64,000 nucleotides of DNA from Bin87 sp965116565. Its GTDB lineage: Bacteria; Chloroflexota; Dehalococcoidia; Lucifugimonadales; UBA3495. The stretch lies in assembly GCA_965116565.1 (NCBI GenBank), contig OZ220699.1, positions 434,001 to 498,000 on the forward strand, read 5' to 3'. The position numbers and the translations under genes were made by a program. Below, in pieces: positions 51,740-59,673 of the stretch (within the stretch, counting starts at the first letter, position 1; each line of letters begins with the position of its first letter). Under the pieces are notes generated by a model. That model had not been told where the DNA came from. It did no database searches and saw only the letters and a program-made list of their open reading frames with translations.

Positions 51740-52790
51740 CCGGGCCTTGTTGCTCCGATTGGCATTAGCGGCCGCGTTCCTGGCCATCGTGCTGGCGGCG
51801 ATGGTTTCGCCGGAGATATTTGCGCAGTCCTCCGGAACAGTGGCGGTATCGGGCAAGCTGGTCAACGGGACGCAGGGCGGCGCGATTCCGGCCAATACCA
51901 CCGTCCTGCTGCACCAGTTCGGCATCGACGCCGGCTCGGTGGACACGTACGAAACGGCCACCGATGCGGACGGAGCATTCCGCTTTGAAGATGTGCCACC
52001 GACACCCGCCGACGGGAGCGCCGCGCTCGTGGCGATCTACGGCGGGACCAGGTACAGCCAGGTGATGTCACCGTCGGACCCGACGGAATCGCTGGCCCTC
52101 ACGGTGTACGAGTTGACGCGGGATGTGGGCGTGGTTGCCACCACCGAGCAGTCGATCATCGTGGCCGGAATTGACACCGCCACGCGGCGCATGGCCGCGG
52201 TGCAACTGTTCACGCTGGAGAACCGCAGCGATACCACGCTGGTACCCGACCTGACCGCTCCGCCCATGATCGGGCAGTTCAGCTTCCTGCGCTTTTCGTT
52301 GCCTCCGGAGGCCTCGAACCTGGACGTTTCCACCGATCTGATCGGCGGCGAAGTGATCCCGGTGGGCACTGGTTTCGCCATCACGGCTCCAGTGCAGCCG
52401 GGCCGCCACCAGGTCAGTTTCACATTCACCGTGCCCTATGAGGGTGACAGCCTGGCCTGGCGCGACAATACCCTGCAAGGAGCGGAGTCGCTGCGCCTGC
52501 TGATCCCCGACGAGTTCGGCGACATCGGCGTGGGCGGGCTGGACGCGCAGGATCCACTGACCCTGGGCGAGATAACCTACCGCGTCTGGCAAGCGGAAGA
52601 TCTGGCTCCGGGGGCAGGAGTGAACCTGCAACTGTCGGGGCTCCCGGAACCGTCGTGGGTGACCAGGTTGGGCAATCCGCTATCCGAAGCGCGGTTCTGG
52701 TACGGGGCCATTCCCATCATGGTAGCCGCAGCGCTGGCCGGATTGTTGGTGTGGGGAGTGTGGCGACGTCCGGTCAACATCGCCGCCTGA
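51714..52790 (+). CDS. Secreted/anchored protein with carboxypeptidase-regulatory-like domain
   Basis: A 358-residue protein. A signal helix (about 12-32) leads to a beta-sandwich (GTVAVSGKLVNGTQGG..) and further beta-rich sequence, then a C-terminal membrane helix (about 332-352). The transthyretin-like start is typical of carboxypeptidase regulatory domains. Located between ccm genes, so it may help cytochrome assembly outside the membrane. The function is not established. Confidence 0.6.
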   Translation: MAAATTGSDRALLLRLALAAAFLAIVLAAMVSPEIFAQSSGTVAVSGKLVNGTQGGAIPANTTVLLHQFGIDAGSVDTYETATDADGAFRFEDVPPTPADGSAALVAIYGGTRYSQVMSPSDPTESLALTVYELTRDVGVVATTEQSIIVAGIDTATRRMAAVQLFTLENRSDTTLVPDLTAPPMIGQFSFLRFSLPPEASNLDVSTDLIGGEVIPVGTGFAITAPVQPGRHQVSFTFTVPYEGDSLAWRDNTLQGAESLRLLIPDEFGDIGVGGLDAQDPLTLGEITYRVWQAEDLAPGAGVNLQLSGLPEPSWVTRLGNPLSEARFWYGAIPIMVAAALAGLLVWGVWRRPVNIAA

Positions 52791-53365
52791 TGTCCCGCCG
52801 CAACTGGATCATCCTGGGGACGGCGGCCGCGCTCATCCCCCTGTTCGCGCTGCTGGCGTGGGCATCGACACAGCAGCGGGGACTGCCGGCCGGCGCCGGC
52901 ATCAACCAGCAGTTCGGGGAGATCAGCATAGATAGTTCGCCGGCAGCCGATTTCACGCTGCCGTTGCTGAATGGCGACACAATACGGCTGTCCGACCTGC
53001 GCGGCAAGGTGGTGATGGTGGATTTCTGGGCATCCTGGTGCGCTCCGTGCCGGCAGGAATCGGCGGCGCTGAACCGGGCCTACGCCGCCTACGTTGGCGA
53101 GCCCGTGGAGTTCGTCGGGGTCAACGTGTGGGACACGGAGGACTCGGCGGAGTTGTTCCTGGTGGAGTTTGGCGTGGTCTATCCGGCCGGCGTGGATGCC
53201 GGTGGCGATATCGCGCTCAACTATGGGGTGCGCGGCATCCCCGAGAAGTTTTTTATCGACTCCAACGGGGTGATCCGGCACAAGTACGTCGGCCCCATGC
53301 CGGAAGAGGTGCTGCGGGCGACGCTGGACAGCCTGCTGACCGAGGCTGGATCGGGCGGGGGATAA
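52790..53365 (+). CDS. TlpA/CcmG-type membrane thioredoxin
   Basis: A 191-residue protein: signal anchor (about 6-25), then FTLPLLNGDTIRLSDLRGKV and the redox site WASWCAPCRQE, and GIPEKFFIDSNG with the cis-Pro. It matches CcmG/ResA/TlpA, which reduce apocytochrome disulfides. Its ATG overlaps the previous TGA by one base. Last ccm-type gene. Confidence 0.88.
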   Translation: MSRRNWIILGTAAALIPLFALLAWASTQQRGLPAGAGINQQFGEISIDSSPAADFTLPLLNGDTIRLSDLRGKVVMVDFWASWCAPCRQESAALNRAYAAYVGEPVEFVGVNVWDTEDSAELFLVEFGVVYPAGVDAGGDIALNYGVRGIPEKFFIDSNGVIRHKYVGPMPEEVLRATLDSLLTEAGSGGG

Positions 53366-53433
53366 CCGCAAAAGACGGGTGATACAATCCGTCCATTCAT
53401 TCCACCAGATAAGCGAGGAGACGCAACCCTGCG

Positions 53434-54486
53434 ATGACGACCACCGGCTCTCCCGATAACTTGGCCGAGTCCCAGGTGGCGCTGGCGATGGACTGGGGCG
53501 GGACCTGGGCGCGCGCCGCGGTCATTGACCGGGAAGGCGGGCTGATCTGGCAGGGCCGCGTCGCCAACCAACCGGGCGCGCTGCAGGATGAACTGGTGAC
53601 GGCGGCCGGCGATCTGTTGCTTGAGGCCCGGGACAACGCGGTCGGACGGTCCATCACGGGCGCTGGCATCGCGCTGGCGGGGTCGATCGACGCCTCTACC
53701 AACATGCTGCTCTCCTCGCCCAACCTGCCCGCGCTCAACGGGGTGACGCTGCCCGACGTGTGGGCGCCCCTGCTGGACATGCCGGTGTGGGTGGGGAACG
53801 ACGCCAACCTGGCCGCGTTGGGGGAATGCTATTACGGCGCAGGTCGACCGATACCGCCACACCATGAGCCGGCACGCACGCTGGTATTCGTTACCTTCAG
53901 CACGGGGGTTGGCGCCGGCGTGGTGGATGGCGGCGAGATATTCGTCGGGGCTGCCGGCGCCGCCGCCGAGGTGGGGCACATGACCATCGACTCCCGGGCC
54001 GACGCGCCAGCGTGCGCCTGCGGCAACAGCGGATGCCTGGAAGCGCTGGCCTCGGGCACGGCCATCGGAAGGGCGGCACAGGCCCGGCTGGCCGACGCCA
54101 CGCCGGGCGCTCCCCTGCAACTGGCCTACGAGGCCAACGCCGACATCACGGGCGAGGACGTGTTTAACGCGGCGGAACGGGGCGATTCCGTCGCCCTGGA
54201 GGTGGTCAACGACGCCGTGGCTGCAATCGTCGTGGGCATGGGCAACGTGCTGAACCTGTTCAACCCCGACGTGGTGGTGCTGGGCGGCGGCGTAACCCAG
54301 GGCCTGCTGCAACTGGACCTGCTGGGGCGCATCGAGGACGGGATGCGCCGCCGCGCCATGAGCTCCGGACACCGCCGGTTCCGCCTGGCTCCCGCGACGC
54401 TGGGGGACAGCCAGGGGATGGTCGGCGCGGCCAGCCTGGTGTGGGCGAAAACCGGGGGCTTCGCGTCGGGTCGCCCGACAGCCTAG
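53434..54486 (+). CDS. ROK family sugar kinase
   Basis: A 350-residue protein: phosphate-1 motif AMDWGGTWARAAV, VWVGNDANLAALGE, VGAGVVDGGEI with the catalytic Asp region in GNDAN, and the zinc motif CACGNSGCLE. ROK kinases phosphorylate glucose or amino sugars, or are repressors; no helix-turn-helix is seen, so a kinase is likely. Monocistronic. Confidence 0.9.
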   Translation: MTTTGSPDNLAESQVALAMDWGGTWARAAVIDREGGLIWQGRVANQPGALQDELVTAAGDLLLEARDNAVGRSITGAGIALAGSIDASTNMLLSSPNLPALNGVTLPDVWAPLLDMPVWVGNDANLAALGECYYGAGRPIPPHHEPARTLVFVTFSTGVGAGVVDGGEIFVGAAGAAAEVGHMTIDSRADAPACACGNSGCLEALASGTAIGRAAQARLADATPGAPLQLAYEANADITGEDVFNAAERGDSVALEVVNDAVAAIVVGMGNVLNLFNPDVVVLGGGVTQGLLQLDLLGRIEDGMRRRAMSSGHRRFRLAPATLGDSQGMVGAASLVWAKTGGFASGRPTA

Positions 54487-54656
54487 CCCTCGTGCCCGCG
54501 CAGACGGCGCAGTCGGCCTCGAGGGCGGTGGCGCGCGCCTAATCTAAACTGCTCTAAACAAAAACGACACAGTAGAAATAGCTCAGCTGCCTTGTCGAAC
54601 CACCCTGTCGTCAATGCAATGGTGCAGAGGTCCAATAGGCTCGTGGATCATTGGGG

Positions 54657-55052
54657 CTATTGGCAATGTGCCGTACCAATCCTCTCGATTCCAGCAATCG
54701 CAGATTTCGCAGTACGCTGGGGGTTGCCCTCATCGTGGTAGATGAAAGTGTTGCCATTGACGTGAGCGCCGGGCCGTTCGGCGTAGCGCCCACGCAACGT
54801 GGTCACCAGCCTCTGGAATTGGCAGCCTTGGGTTTCCGCGCTGGCAGAGGTACACCGTCCGTTTCAGGGTAGCAGACGCCGTTCTCGTACAGGTGGGGAG
54901 CGTCCACCTCCGAGGGCGGGTCGAGCAGCGGCCCGTTGACGGCGGGGGTAGTACACGCCGTTTTCGTAGAGATGCGGAGCCTCGGCCTCGGTTGGATGCT
55001 TGATCCGAGGCGGGTCGGGCATCGGCCTGGCTTTGGACGGTTTGGCGGTCAT
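54657..55052 (-). pseudogene. Decayed Uma2-like gene
   Basis: Pieces in different frames: APHLYENGVYYP, then after a one-base C-run shift DPPSEVDAPHLYENGVCYPE (a repeated module), then a further shift to LVTTLRGRYAERPGAHVNGN and TFIYHDEGNPQ, which resembles the VY.DEGNP block of Uma2 proteins. It stops at 54657. At least two frameshifts, so the gene is dead. The duplicated PHLYENGV module is unusual. Confidence 0.5.
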
Positions 55053-55102
55053 GGCCTGTCCGGCGTTGTGGGACGTGCGACGCGGCGGTTGCACGTTGCC
55101 GG

Positions 55103-55870
55103 CTAAACGATGTAGCGGCCGCCGACCACGTTCATGCGGTCGCCGGTGATGTAGGACGACTCGTCGCTGGCGTAGAACAGGCAAGCGTTGGCGATGTCCT
55201 GGACCGTGCCCTGCCGGCCCATGGGAATGGAGCTCAGGTGTTGCGCGGAGTTGCGCTCCACTTCCTGGAACTCCGGATACCATTCAGGGTGCGCACGGAA
55301 CGTGTCCGTCGAACCGGGATTCACCAGGTTGGCCCGCACGCCCTGGCCGGCGTATTCGGCGGCGACGGCGCGGATAAGGCCCAGCAGCCCCGTTTTGGCG
55401 GTGGTGACCACGGCGGTCTCGGGCCGGCCGGTAATGGCAGCCTGGCCGCCCAGCGCAATGATGCTGCCGGAGCCCTGTTCGAGCATCCCGGGCAAAACGG
55501 CGCGCATGAGGTAGAAGGAAGCGTGCAGGTTGGTGGCGATGACGTCCTGCCACTCATCAACCGACACCTCCAGCAGCGGCTTGTGTGGCCGAACCGCCAC
55601 GTTGCTGACCAGCACGTCCACCGTGCCCAGGGCATCGATACCTTCCGCCACCATCGCAGAGACGAGGTCAGGGTCGGACACGTCGCCGATGACGGTGTGG
55701 GTACGGACGCCCAACTCGCGGCATTCGGCGGCAACTGACTCCAGGTCCTCCACCGACTGCCGGGTGTTGAGGATCAGGTCCGCCCCTTCGCGGGCGAAGG
55801 TGCGGGCGATTTCGGCGCCGATGTTGCGGCTGGCGCCGGTGATGAGAGCGGTTTTGTTTTCAAGACGCAT
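55103..55870 (-). CDS. SDR family protein with Tyr replaced in YxxxK
   Basis: A 255-residue Rossmann-fold protein. TGASRNIGAEIA is the cofactor loop, SNVA the NNAG-equivalent, and the active-site segment reads V-T-T-A-K where YxxxK is expected, so Lys is kept but Tyr is Val. The C-terminal ITGDRMNVVGG is normal. GAGG precedes the ATG. Follows the same theme as the SDR at 20608. Confidence 0.85.
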   Translation of the reverse strand: MRLENKTALITGASRNIGAEIARTFAREGADLILNTRQSVEDLESVAAECRELGVRTHTVIGDVSDPDLVSAMVAEGIDALGTVDVLVSNVAVRPHKPLLEVSVDEWQDVIATNLHASFYLMRAVLPGMLEQGSGSIIALGGQAAITGRPETAVVTTAKTGLLGLIRAVAAEYAGQGVRANLVNPGSTDTFRAHPEWYPEFQEVERNSAQHLSSIPMGRQGTVQDIANACLFYASDESSYITGDRMNVVGGRYIV

Positions 55871-55898
55871 TTTGTTGTCCTCAGGGTGATCATTTCTT

Positions 55899-56102
55899 TC
55901 ATCGTCGCTTTCGCCATAGTTTTTTGATCAGCGAGATGCCCGCGCCACAGATGGTGATAAGTGCTGCTGATAGGTACAGTATTTCCATGGCTTCAACATC
56001 AGACCGGATAACCACCACCACTATAAATGTTAGAGCTAATGCCGAGGCTACTAACGCAAACGTTGCCAGTATCGCTTTCCACAATAATGGGTAAAGCTCC
56101 AT
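55899..56102 (-). CDS. Small membrane protein (67 aa)
   Basis: Two helices (about 8-33 and 38-57) and a basic end (KKLWRKRR). ATG 56102 lies four bases after the stop of the gene before it. No family recognised. Confidence 0.5.
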   Translation of the reverse strand: MELYPLLWKAILATFALVASALALTFIVVVVIRSDVEAMEILYLSAALITICGAGISLIKKLWRKRR

Positions 56103-56105
56103 CAA

Positions 56106-56315
56106 TCAGGAACTGAAATCGGTGGTGAAGATCAGCACAATGCCGGACACAGCCCCGGCAATCCCAGCAGCACCGGCTATCGAACCACCAACGACCGCAG
56201 TGATCGGCTGGACGTTGGTGACCACAAATTCTCCAGCCAGCACTGCCACCATGCCGACGAAGAACACAACCATCGACAAAATGAAGATACGATCCCACAT
56301 AACGCTGCCTCTCAT
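56106..56315 (-). CDS. Small membrane protein (69 aa)
   Basis: Two helices (about 10-32 and 40-63, Gly/Ala-rich second helix). The second Met (56300) has GAGAGG 8 bases upstream and may be the true start. Forms a pair with the small gene after it, similar in style to the trio at 8025-8612. Confidence 0.5.
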   Translation of the reverse strand: MRGSVMWDRIFILSMVVFFVGMVAVLAGEFVVTNVQPITAVVGGSIAGAAGIAGAVSGIVLIFTTDFSS

Positions 56316-56360
56316 GCACCCTTACGAAGAGCATGATATGTGTGCCCAAGCGCGCTTGTC

Positions 56361-56394
56361 AAAAACGCCCGGGGCGGCCTCTGCTGCCCCGGGC
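56361..56394 (-). terminator. Rho-independent terminator of the oligopeptide ABC genes
   Basis: GCCCGGGGC and GCCCCGGGC form a 9-bp stem, followed on the minus strand by GTTTTTG. It is placed 28 bases after the stop of the second ATPase gene. Confidence 0.85.
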
Positions 56395-56421
56395 TGAATA
56401 GACGACAATCTGCCGGCAGTA

Positions 56422-57462
56422 TCAGTAAGGTCCGTACCCCGGCACGTTGATACACGCCGCGATGTGGTTCGGCAACACCTCCCGCGCCTCCGGCATAACC
56501 CGCATGCAGTCGTCCGTCGCCAATGGACAGCGCGGATGGAATACGCACCCGCTGGGCGGGTTCAGCGGGCTCGGAACCTCACCCGACAGGATGATGCGCT
56601 CGCGCTGGGCGTCGAGGATCGGGTCGGGAATCGGGACTGCGGACAGCAGGGCCCTGGTGTAGGGATGCTGCGGGTTTTCGTAGATTGCGTTGCGGTCGGC
56701 GATCTCGACGATCTTGCCCAGGTACATGACCGCCACGCGGTCGCTGATGTGCCGCACCACGGACAGGTCGTGAGCGATGAACAGGTACGTCAGGTCGTAG
56801 CGCTCCTGCAGGTCCTCCAGCAGGTTGATGATCTGGGCCTGAATGGACACGTCGAGCGCCGACACCGGCTCGTCGCACACGATGAAGGACGGGTCAACCG
56901 ACAAGGCTCGCGCCACGCCGATACGCTGGCGCTGTCCGCCGCTGAACTCGTGGGGGAACCGGTCGGCCATGTACGGGTTCAGGCCAACGTTGTTCAGCAA
57001 CTCCGCGACCCGTTCCCGGTACTCGCGCTTGTTGTTGACCAGTCCGTGTACGGCCAGGGGTTCGCCGATGATGTTGCCGGCGGTCATGCGGGGGTTGAGG
57101 GAGCTGTACGGGTCCTGGAAAATGATCTGCATCTGGCGGCGCATGGCGCGCATCTGGTTGGTTCGGGCATTGGCAATCTCGGTGCCGTCGAACCAGATTT
57201 CGCCGTCGGTCGGTCGGTAGAGACGCAGGATGCAGCGGCCGGTGGTGGTCTTGCCGCAGCCTGACTCGCCCACCAGTCCCAGGGTCTCGCCGCGCAGCAC
57301 CGTGAAATTCACGTCGTCCACGGCCTTGATGTAGGCCACGGCCCGCTGGAACAGGATCCCCGACGTTACGGGGAAGTGCATTTTCAGGCCTCGGACATCC
57401 AGCAGCACCTCTCCGTGGCCCGGCTGGGTCTGGGCGGTCTGCGGCATTTCGGCAGTCGTCAT
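56422..57462 (-). CDS. Oligopeptide/dipeptide ABC transporter ATP-binding protein (DppF/OppF-type)
   Basis: A 346-residue ATPase. Walker A GESGCGKTT, signature FSGGQRQR, Walker B FIVCDEPVSALD, H-loop FIAHDLSVV, and the C-terminal oligopeptide-type extension with CVFHPRCPLA (iron-sulfur-like Cys). It follows DppD-type by 30 bases. No permease or binding-protein gene is next to it. Confidence 0.92.
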   Translation of the reverse strand: MTTAEMPQTAQTQPGHGEVLLDVRGLKMHFPVTSGILFQRAVAYIKAVDDVNFTVLRGETLGLVGESGCGKTTTGRCILRLYRPTDGEIWFDGTEIANARTNQMRAMRRQMQIIFQDPYSSLNPRMTAGNIIGEPLAVHGLVNNKREYRERVAELLNNVGLNPYMADRFPHEFSGGQRQRIGVARALSVDPSFIVCDEPVSALDVSIQAQIINLLEDLQERYDLTYLFIAHDLSVVRHISDRVAVMYLGKIVEIADRNAIYENPQHPYTRALLSAVPIPDPILDAQRERIILSGEVPSPLNPPSGCVFHPRCPLATDDCMRVMPEAREVLPNHIAACINVPGYGPY

Positions 57463-57492
57463 TTTGTTACTCCTCTTGGAGCGGCAGCGGCG

Positions 57493-58536
57493 CTACGCGG
57501 TTCCCATCGCGTAGCTGAGGGCCTGCACACCGAGTATTTCGGAGCGCCAGCAGGCCGAAACGTGTGGTTCCTCGCCGCCGTTGGTTTCCACCGGCATCAG
57601 CGGCGGCGCCTCTGTGGCGCATTTATCGATCGCCCAACGACAGCGAGCGCGGAATGAGCAGCCCTGGGGCAGGTTCACGAGGTCGGGCGGCTGTCCTTCA
57701 ATGGGCACCAACTTCGCGGCGTTGCCCGCGTCATCCAACAACCGCTGGTCAAGTCGCGGCACGGAGTCCAGCAATCCGACGGTGTAAGGATGGCGGGGGT
57801 TCGTGTAAATTTCCAGCGCGGAGCCGCGTTCAATGATCTTGCCCGCGTACATGACGTTCACCCGGTCCGCGTAGCGCGCCACCACGCCCAGGTTGTGGGT
57901 AATGATAATCAGCGCCACGCCCAGGGTATCCGTGAGGGACTTCATCAACTCCAGGATCTGCGCCTGAATGGTGACGTCCAACGCGGTGGTGGGCTCGTCG
58001 GCGATGATCAGCTTGGGGTTGCAACTGAGCGCCATGGCGATCATCACGCGCTGACGCATACCCCCGCTGAACTGGTGGGGATACTGTCGGATGCGGCGTT
58101 CGGGGTCAGGGATGCCCACCTGCGCCAGCAGGTCGATTGCGTCCTGGCGGGCGTCATCGCGGGACTTGCCCATGTGAAGCTGGATGGTTTCCGTGAGTTG
58201 GCGGTCGAGGGTCAGCACCGGGTTCAGGGACGTCATGGGTTCCTGGAACACCATGGCCATCTTGGCTCCCCTGATCCGTCGCATGTCGTCCATATCGACC
58301 TCGAGGATATTTTCCCCGTCGAACAGCACCTCGCCGCCTACGGTCTTGCCCGGCGGGTCGGGGATCAAGCGCATCAGCGACAAGGCGCTCACGCTTTTGC
58401 CGCATCCGCTTTCTCCCACCAGGCCCAGGGTTTCACCCGGCATCACTTCGTAGGTGACGTCGTCGACAGCCTTGACGATGCCCTCGTAGGTGAAGAAGTA
58501 CGTTTGCAGATTCTTGACTTCAAGCAGCGGGTCCAC
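57493..58536 (-). CDS. Oligopeptide/dipeptide ABC transporter ATP-binding protein (DppD/OppD-type)
   Basis: A 347-residue ATPase. Walker A GESGCGKSV, signature FSGGMRQR, Walker B LIIADEPTTALD and C-terminal GCSFRARCRWA with the Cys cluster region. GTG start with GGAG 8 bases upstream. First gene of the pair. The permeases must be encoded elsewhere or are shared. Confidence 0.92.
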   Translation of the reverse strand: MDPLLEVKNLQTYFFTYEGIVKAVDDVTYEVMPGETLGLVGESGCGKSVSALSLMRLIPDPPGKTVGGEVLFDGENILEVDMDDMRRIRGAKMAMVFQEPMTSLNPVLTLDRQLTETIQLHMGKSRDDARQDAIDLLAQVGIPDPERRIRQYPHQFSGGMRQRVMIAMALSCNPKLIIADEPTTALDVTIQAQILELMKSLTDTLGVALIIITHNLGVVARYADRVNVMYAGKIIERGSALEIYTNPRHPYTVGLLDSVPRLDQRLLDDAGNAAKLVPIEGQPPDLVNLPQGCSFRARCRWAIDKCATEAPPLMPVETNGGEEPHVSACWRSEILGVQALSYAMGTA

Positions 58537-58739
58537 GGCGGCGCTCCTTCCTCGTATGTGCGTGCGTGCAGAACTACGCCTGCCGTACGTTAGCGGCGCG
58601 AATTTGGTTGGATCAAATTACCATACGGCGCATGGTACGGCAAGATACGCAATATCGGCAGGACCGATGCCATCAGCCTGCGACTCTCCGATGCTCGCCT
58701 ATAGACCATAATATCGGAGCACCGGCGAACTCGCTGTGC

Positions 58740-59051
58740 TTAGCGATATGGCTGGACCACCGCCAGCTTTTCCGCCATACGATCCTCGGCGGTTTCCAGG
58801 TCGTACTGGTTCTGTATCCCCATCCAGAACGCGGCGCTGTTACCGAAAAACCTGGCCAGCAGCAGCGCGGTTTCGGCGGTGATGGCCCGCTCTCCGTGCA
58901 CGATTGCGTGAATGCGCCGCGGGTCCACACCTATGGATTTAGACACGCGGTATTGGCTGATGTTCAAAGGGATCAGGAACTCCTCGTTGAGGATTTCGCC
59001 CGGATGGATAGGTGGGAGCTTTTCGTTTTCGTTGGATATGCTCAAATTCAT
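58740..59051 (-). CDS. higA: HigA-family antitoxin
   Basis: A 103-residue XRE-type antitoxin: IHPGEILNEEFLIPLNISQY, then a helix-turn-helix (RVSKSIGVDPRRIHAIVHGE) and FWMGIQNQYDLETA. ATG 59051 has AGGAG upstream; a longer frame starts at 59081. It follows the toxin gene by 39 bases. Confidence 0.9.
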   Translation of the reverse strand: MNLSISNENEKLPPIHPGEILNEEFLIPLNISQYRVSKSIGVDPRRIHAIVHGERAITAETALLLARFFGNSAAFWMGIQNQYDLETAEDRMAEKLAVVQPYR

Positions 59052-59090
59052 GGTTGCTCCTGCACATAATTCCGGTTTCACATACGAACT

Positions 59091-59372
59091 TCAATGGTAA
59101 TCGGTCAACTCAACCTCCAGGGCGTTCCCTGCTTTCCATTCGAAGCAGATCCGCCATTGTTCGTTTATCCGAATGCTATATTGTCCATTGCGGTTGCCGG
59201 AGAGTTTTTCCAGACGATTGCCAGGCGGTATTCTGAGGTCATTTAAGTCAATGGCATTGTGTAGTATCGCCAATTTTCTCTGCGCGCCACGCTGCAAATC
59301 CTGAGAAAAACCCTTGATCCGTTTGCGACGAAATATCGATTCAGTATCAGAATCTTTGAAGCTTATTATCAT
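59091..59372 (-). CDS. higB: HigB/RelE-family toxin
   Basis: A 93-residue mRNA interferase of the plasmid-maintenance killer type: SFKDSDTESIFRRKR, LHNAIDLNDLRIPPGNRLEKL, YSIRINEQWRICFEW. All core positions are present. AGAGGTG precedes the ATG. First gene of the pair, the normal higBA order. Confidence 0.92.
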   Translation of the reverse strand: MIISFKDSDTESIFRRKRIKGFSQDLQRGAQRKLAILHNAIDLNDLRIPPGNRLEKLSGNRNGQYSIRINEQWRICFEWKAGNALEVELTDYH

Positions 59373-59380
59373 TCACACCT

Positions 59381-59556
59381 CTATATCGTTGCGTTATTCT
59401 CTATAGTGTCGGCAAAATTATCCGTTATATTTAATTTGTACTTTCTGGCTGCCCACAGTCGTTTATGCCAGCCAACACCGATGCGACCGAGTGCAACCGT
59501 CCCGTTTAGTGCCTAGCACTATAATAGCACGGGGTGCTAATAGCGGCAAGCACTAA
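59381..59556. promoter_or_regulatory. AT-rich control region of higBA with nested inverted repeats
   Basis: CTATA (59381) and TATAG (59402) flank the probable promoter next to higB. Further upstream, TTAGTGC (59506-59512) and GCACTAA (59550-59556) enclose TAGCAC-GGG-GTGCTA (59525-59539). The repeats suit an operator, but the second set is 130-180 bases away from higB. Confidence 0.4.
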
Positions 59557-59618
59557 TAACCATTCCGTGGACACCATCTGCTGGGTCGGCAGTAGGCTGC
59601 ACACCAGCCAAACATGAA

Positions 59619-59643
59619 GGGGGCAGCACGCGTAGCTGCCCCC
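59619..59643 (-). terminator. Hairpin after the UGSC selenoprotein gene
   Basis: GGGGGCAGC and GCTGCCCCC (9-bp perfect arms) around a 7-base loop, 30 bases after the stop of the selenoprotein gene. No strong T-run. Member of the GC-armed palindrome family. Confidence 0.55.
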
Positions 59644-59673
59644 CTCATATTGTCGCGTCAGCGAGCCGTGATT

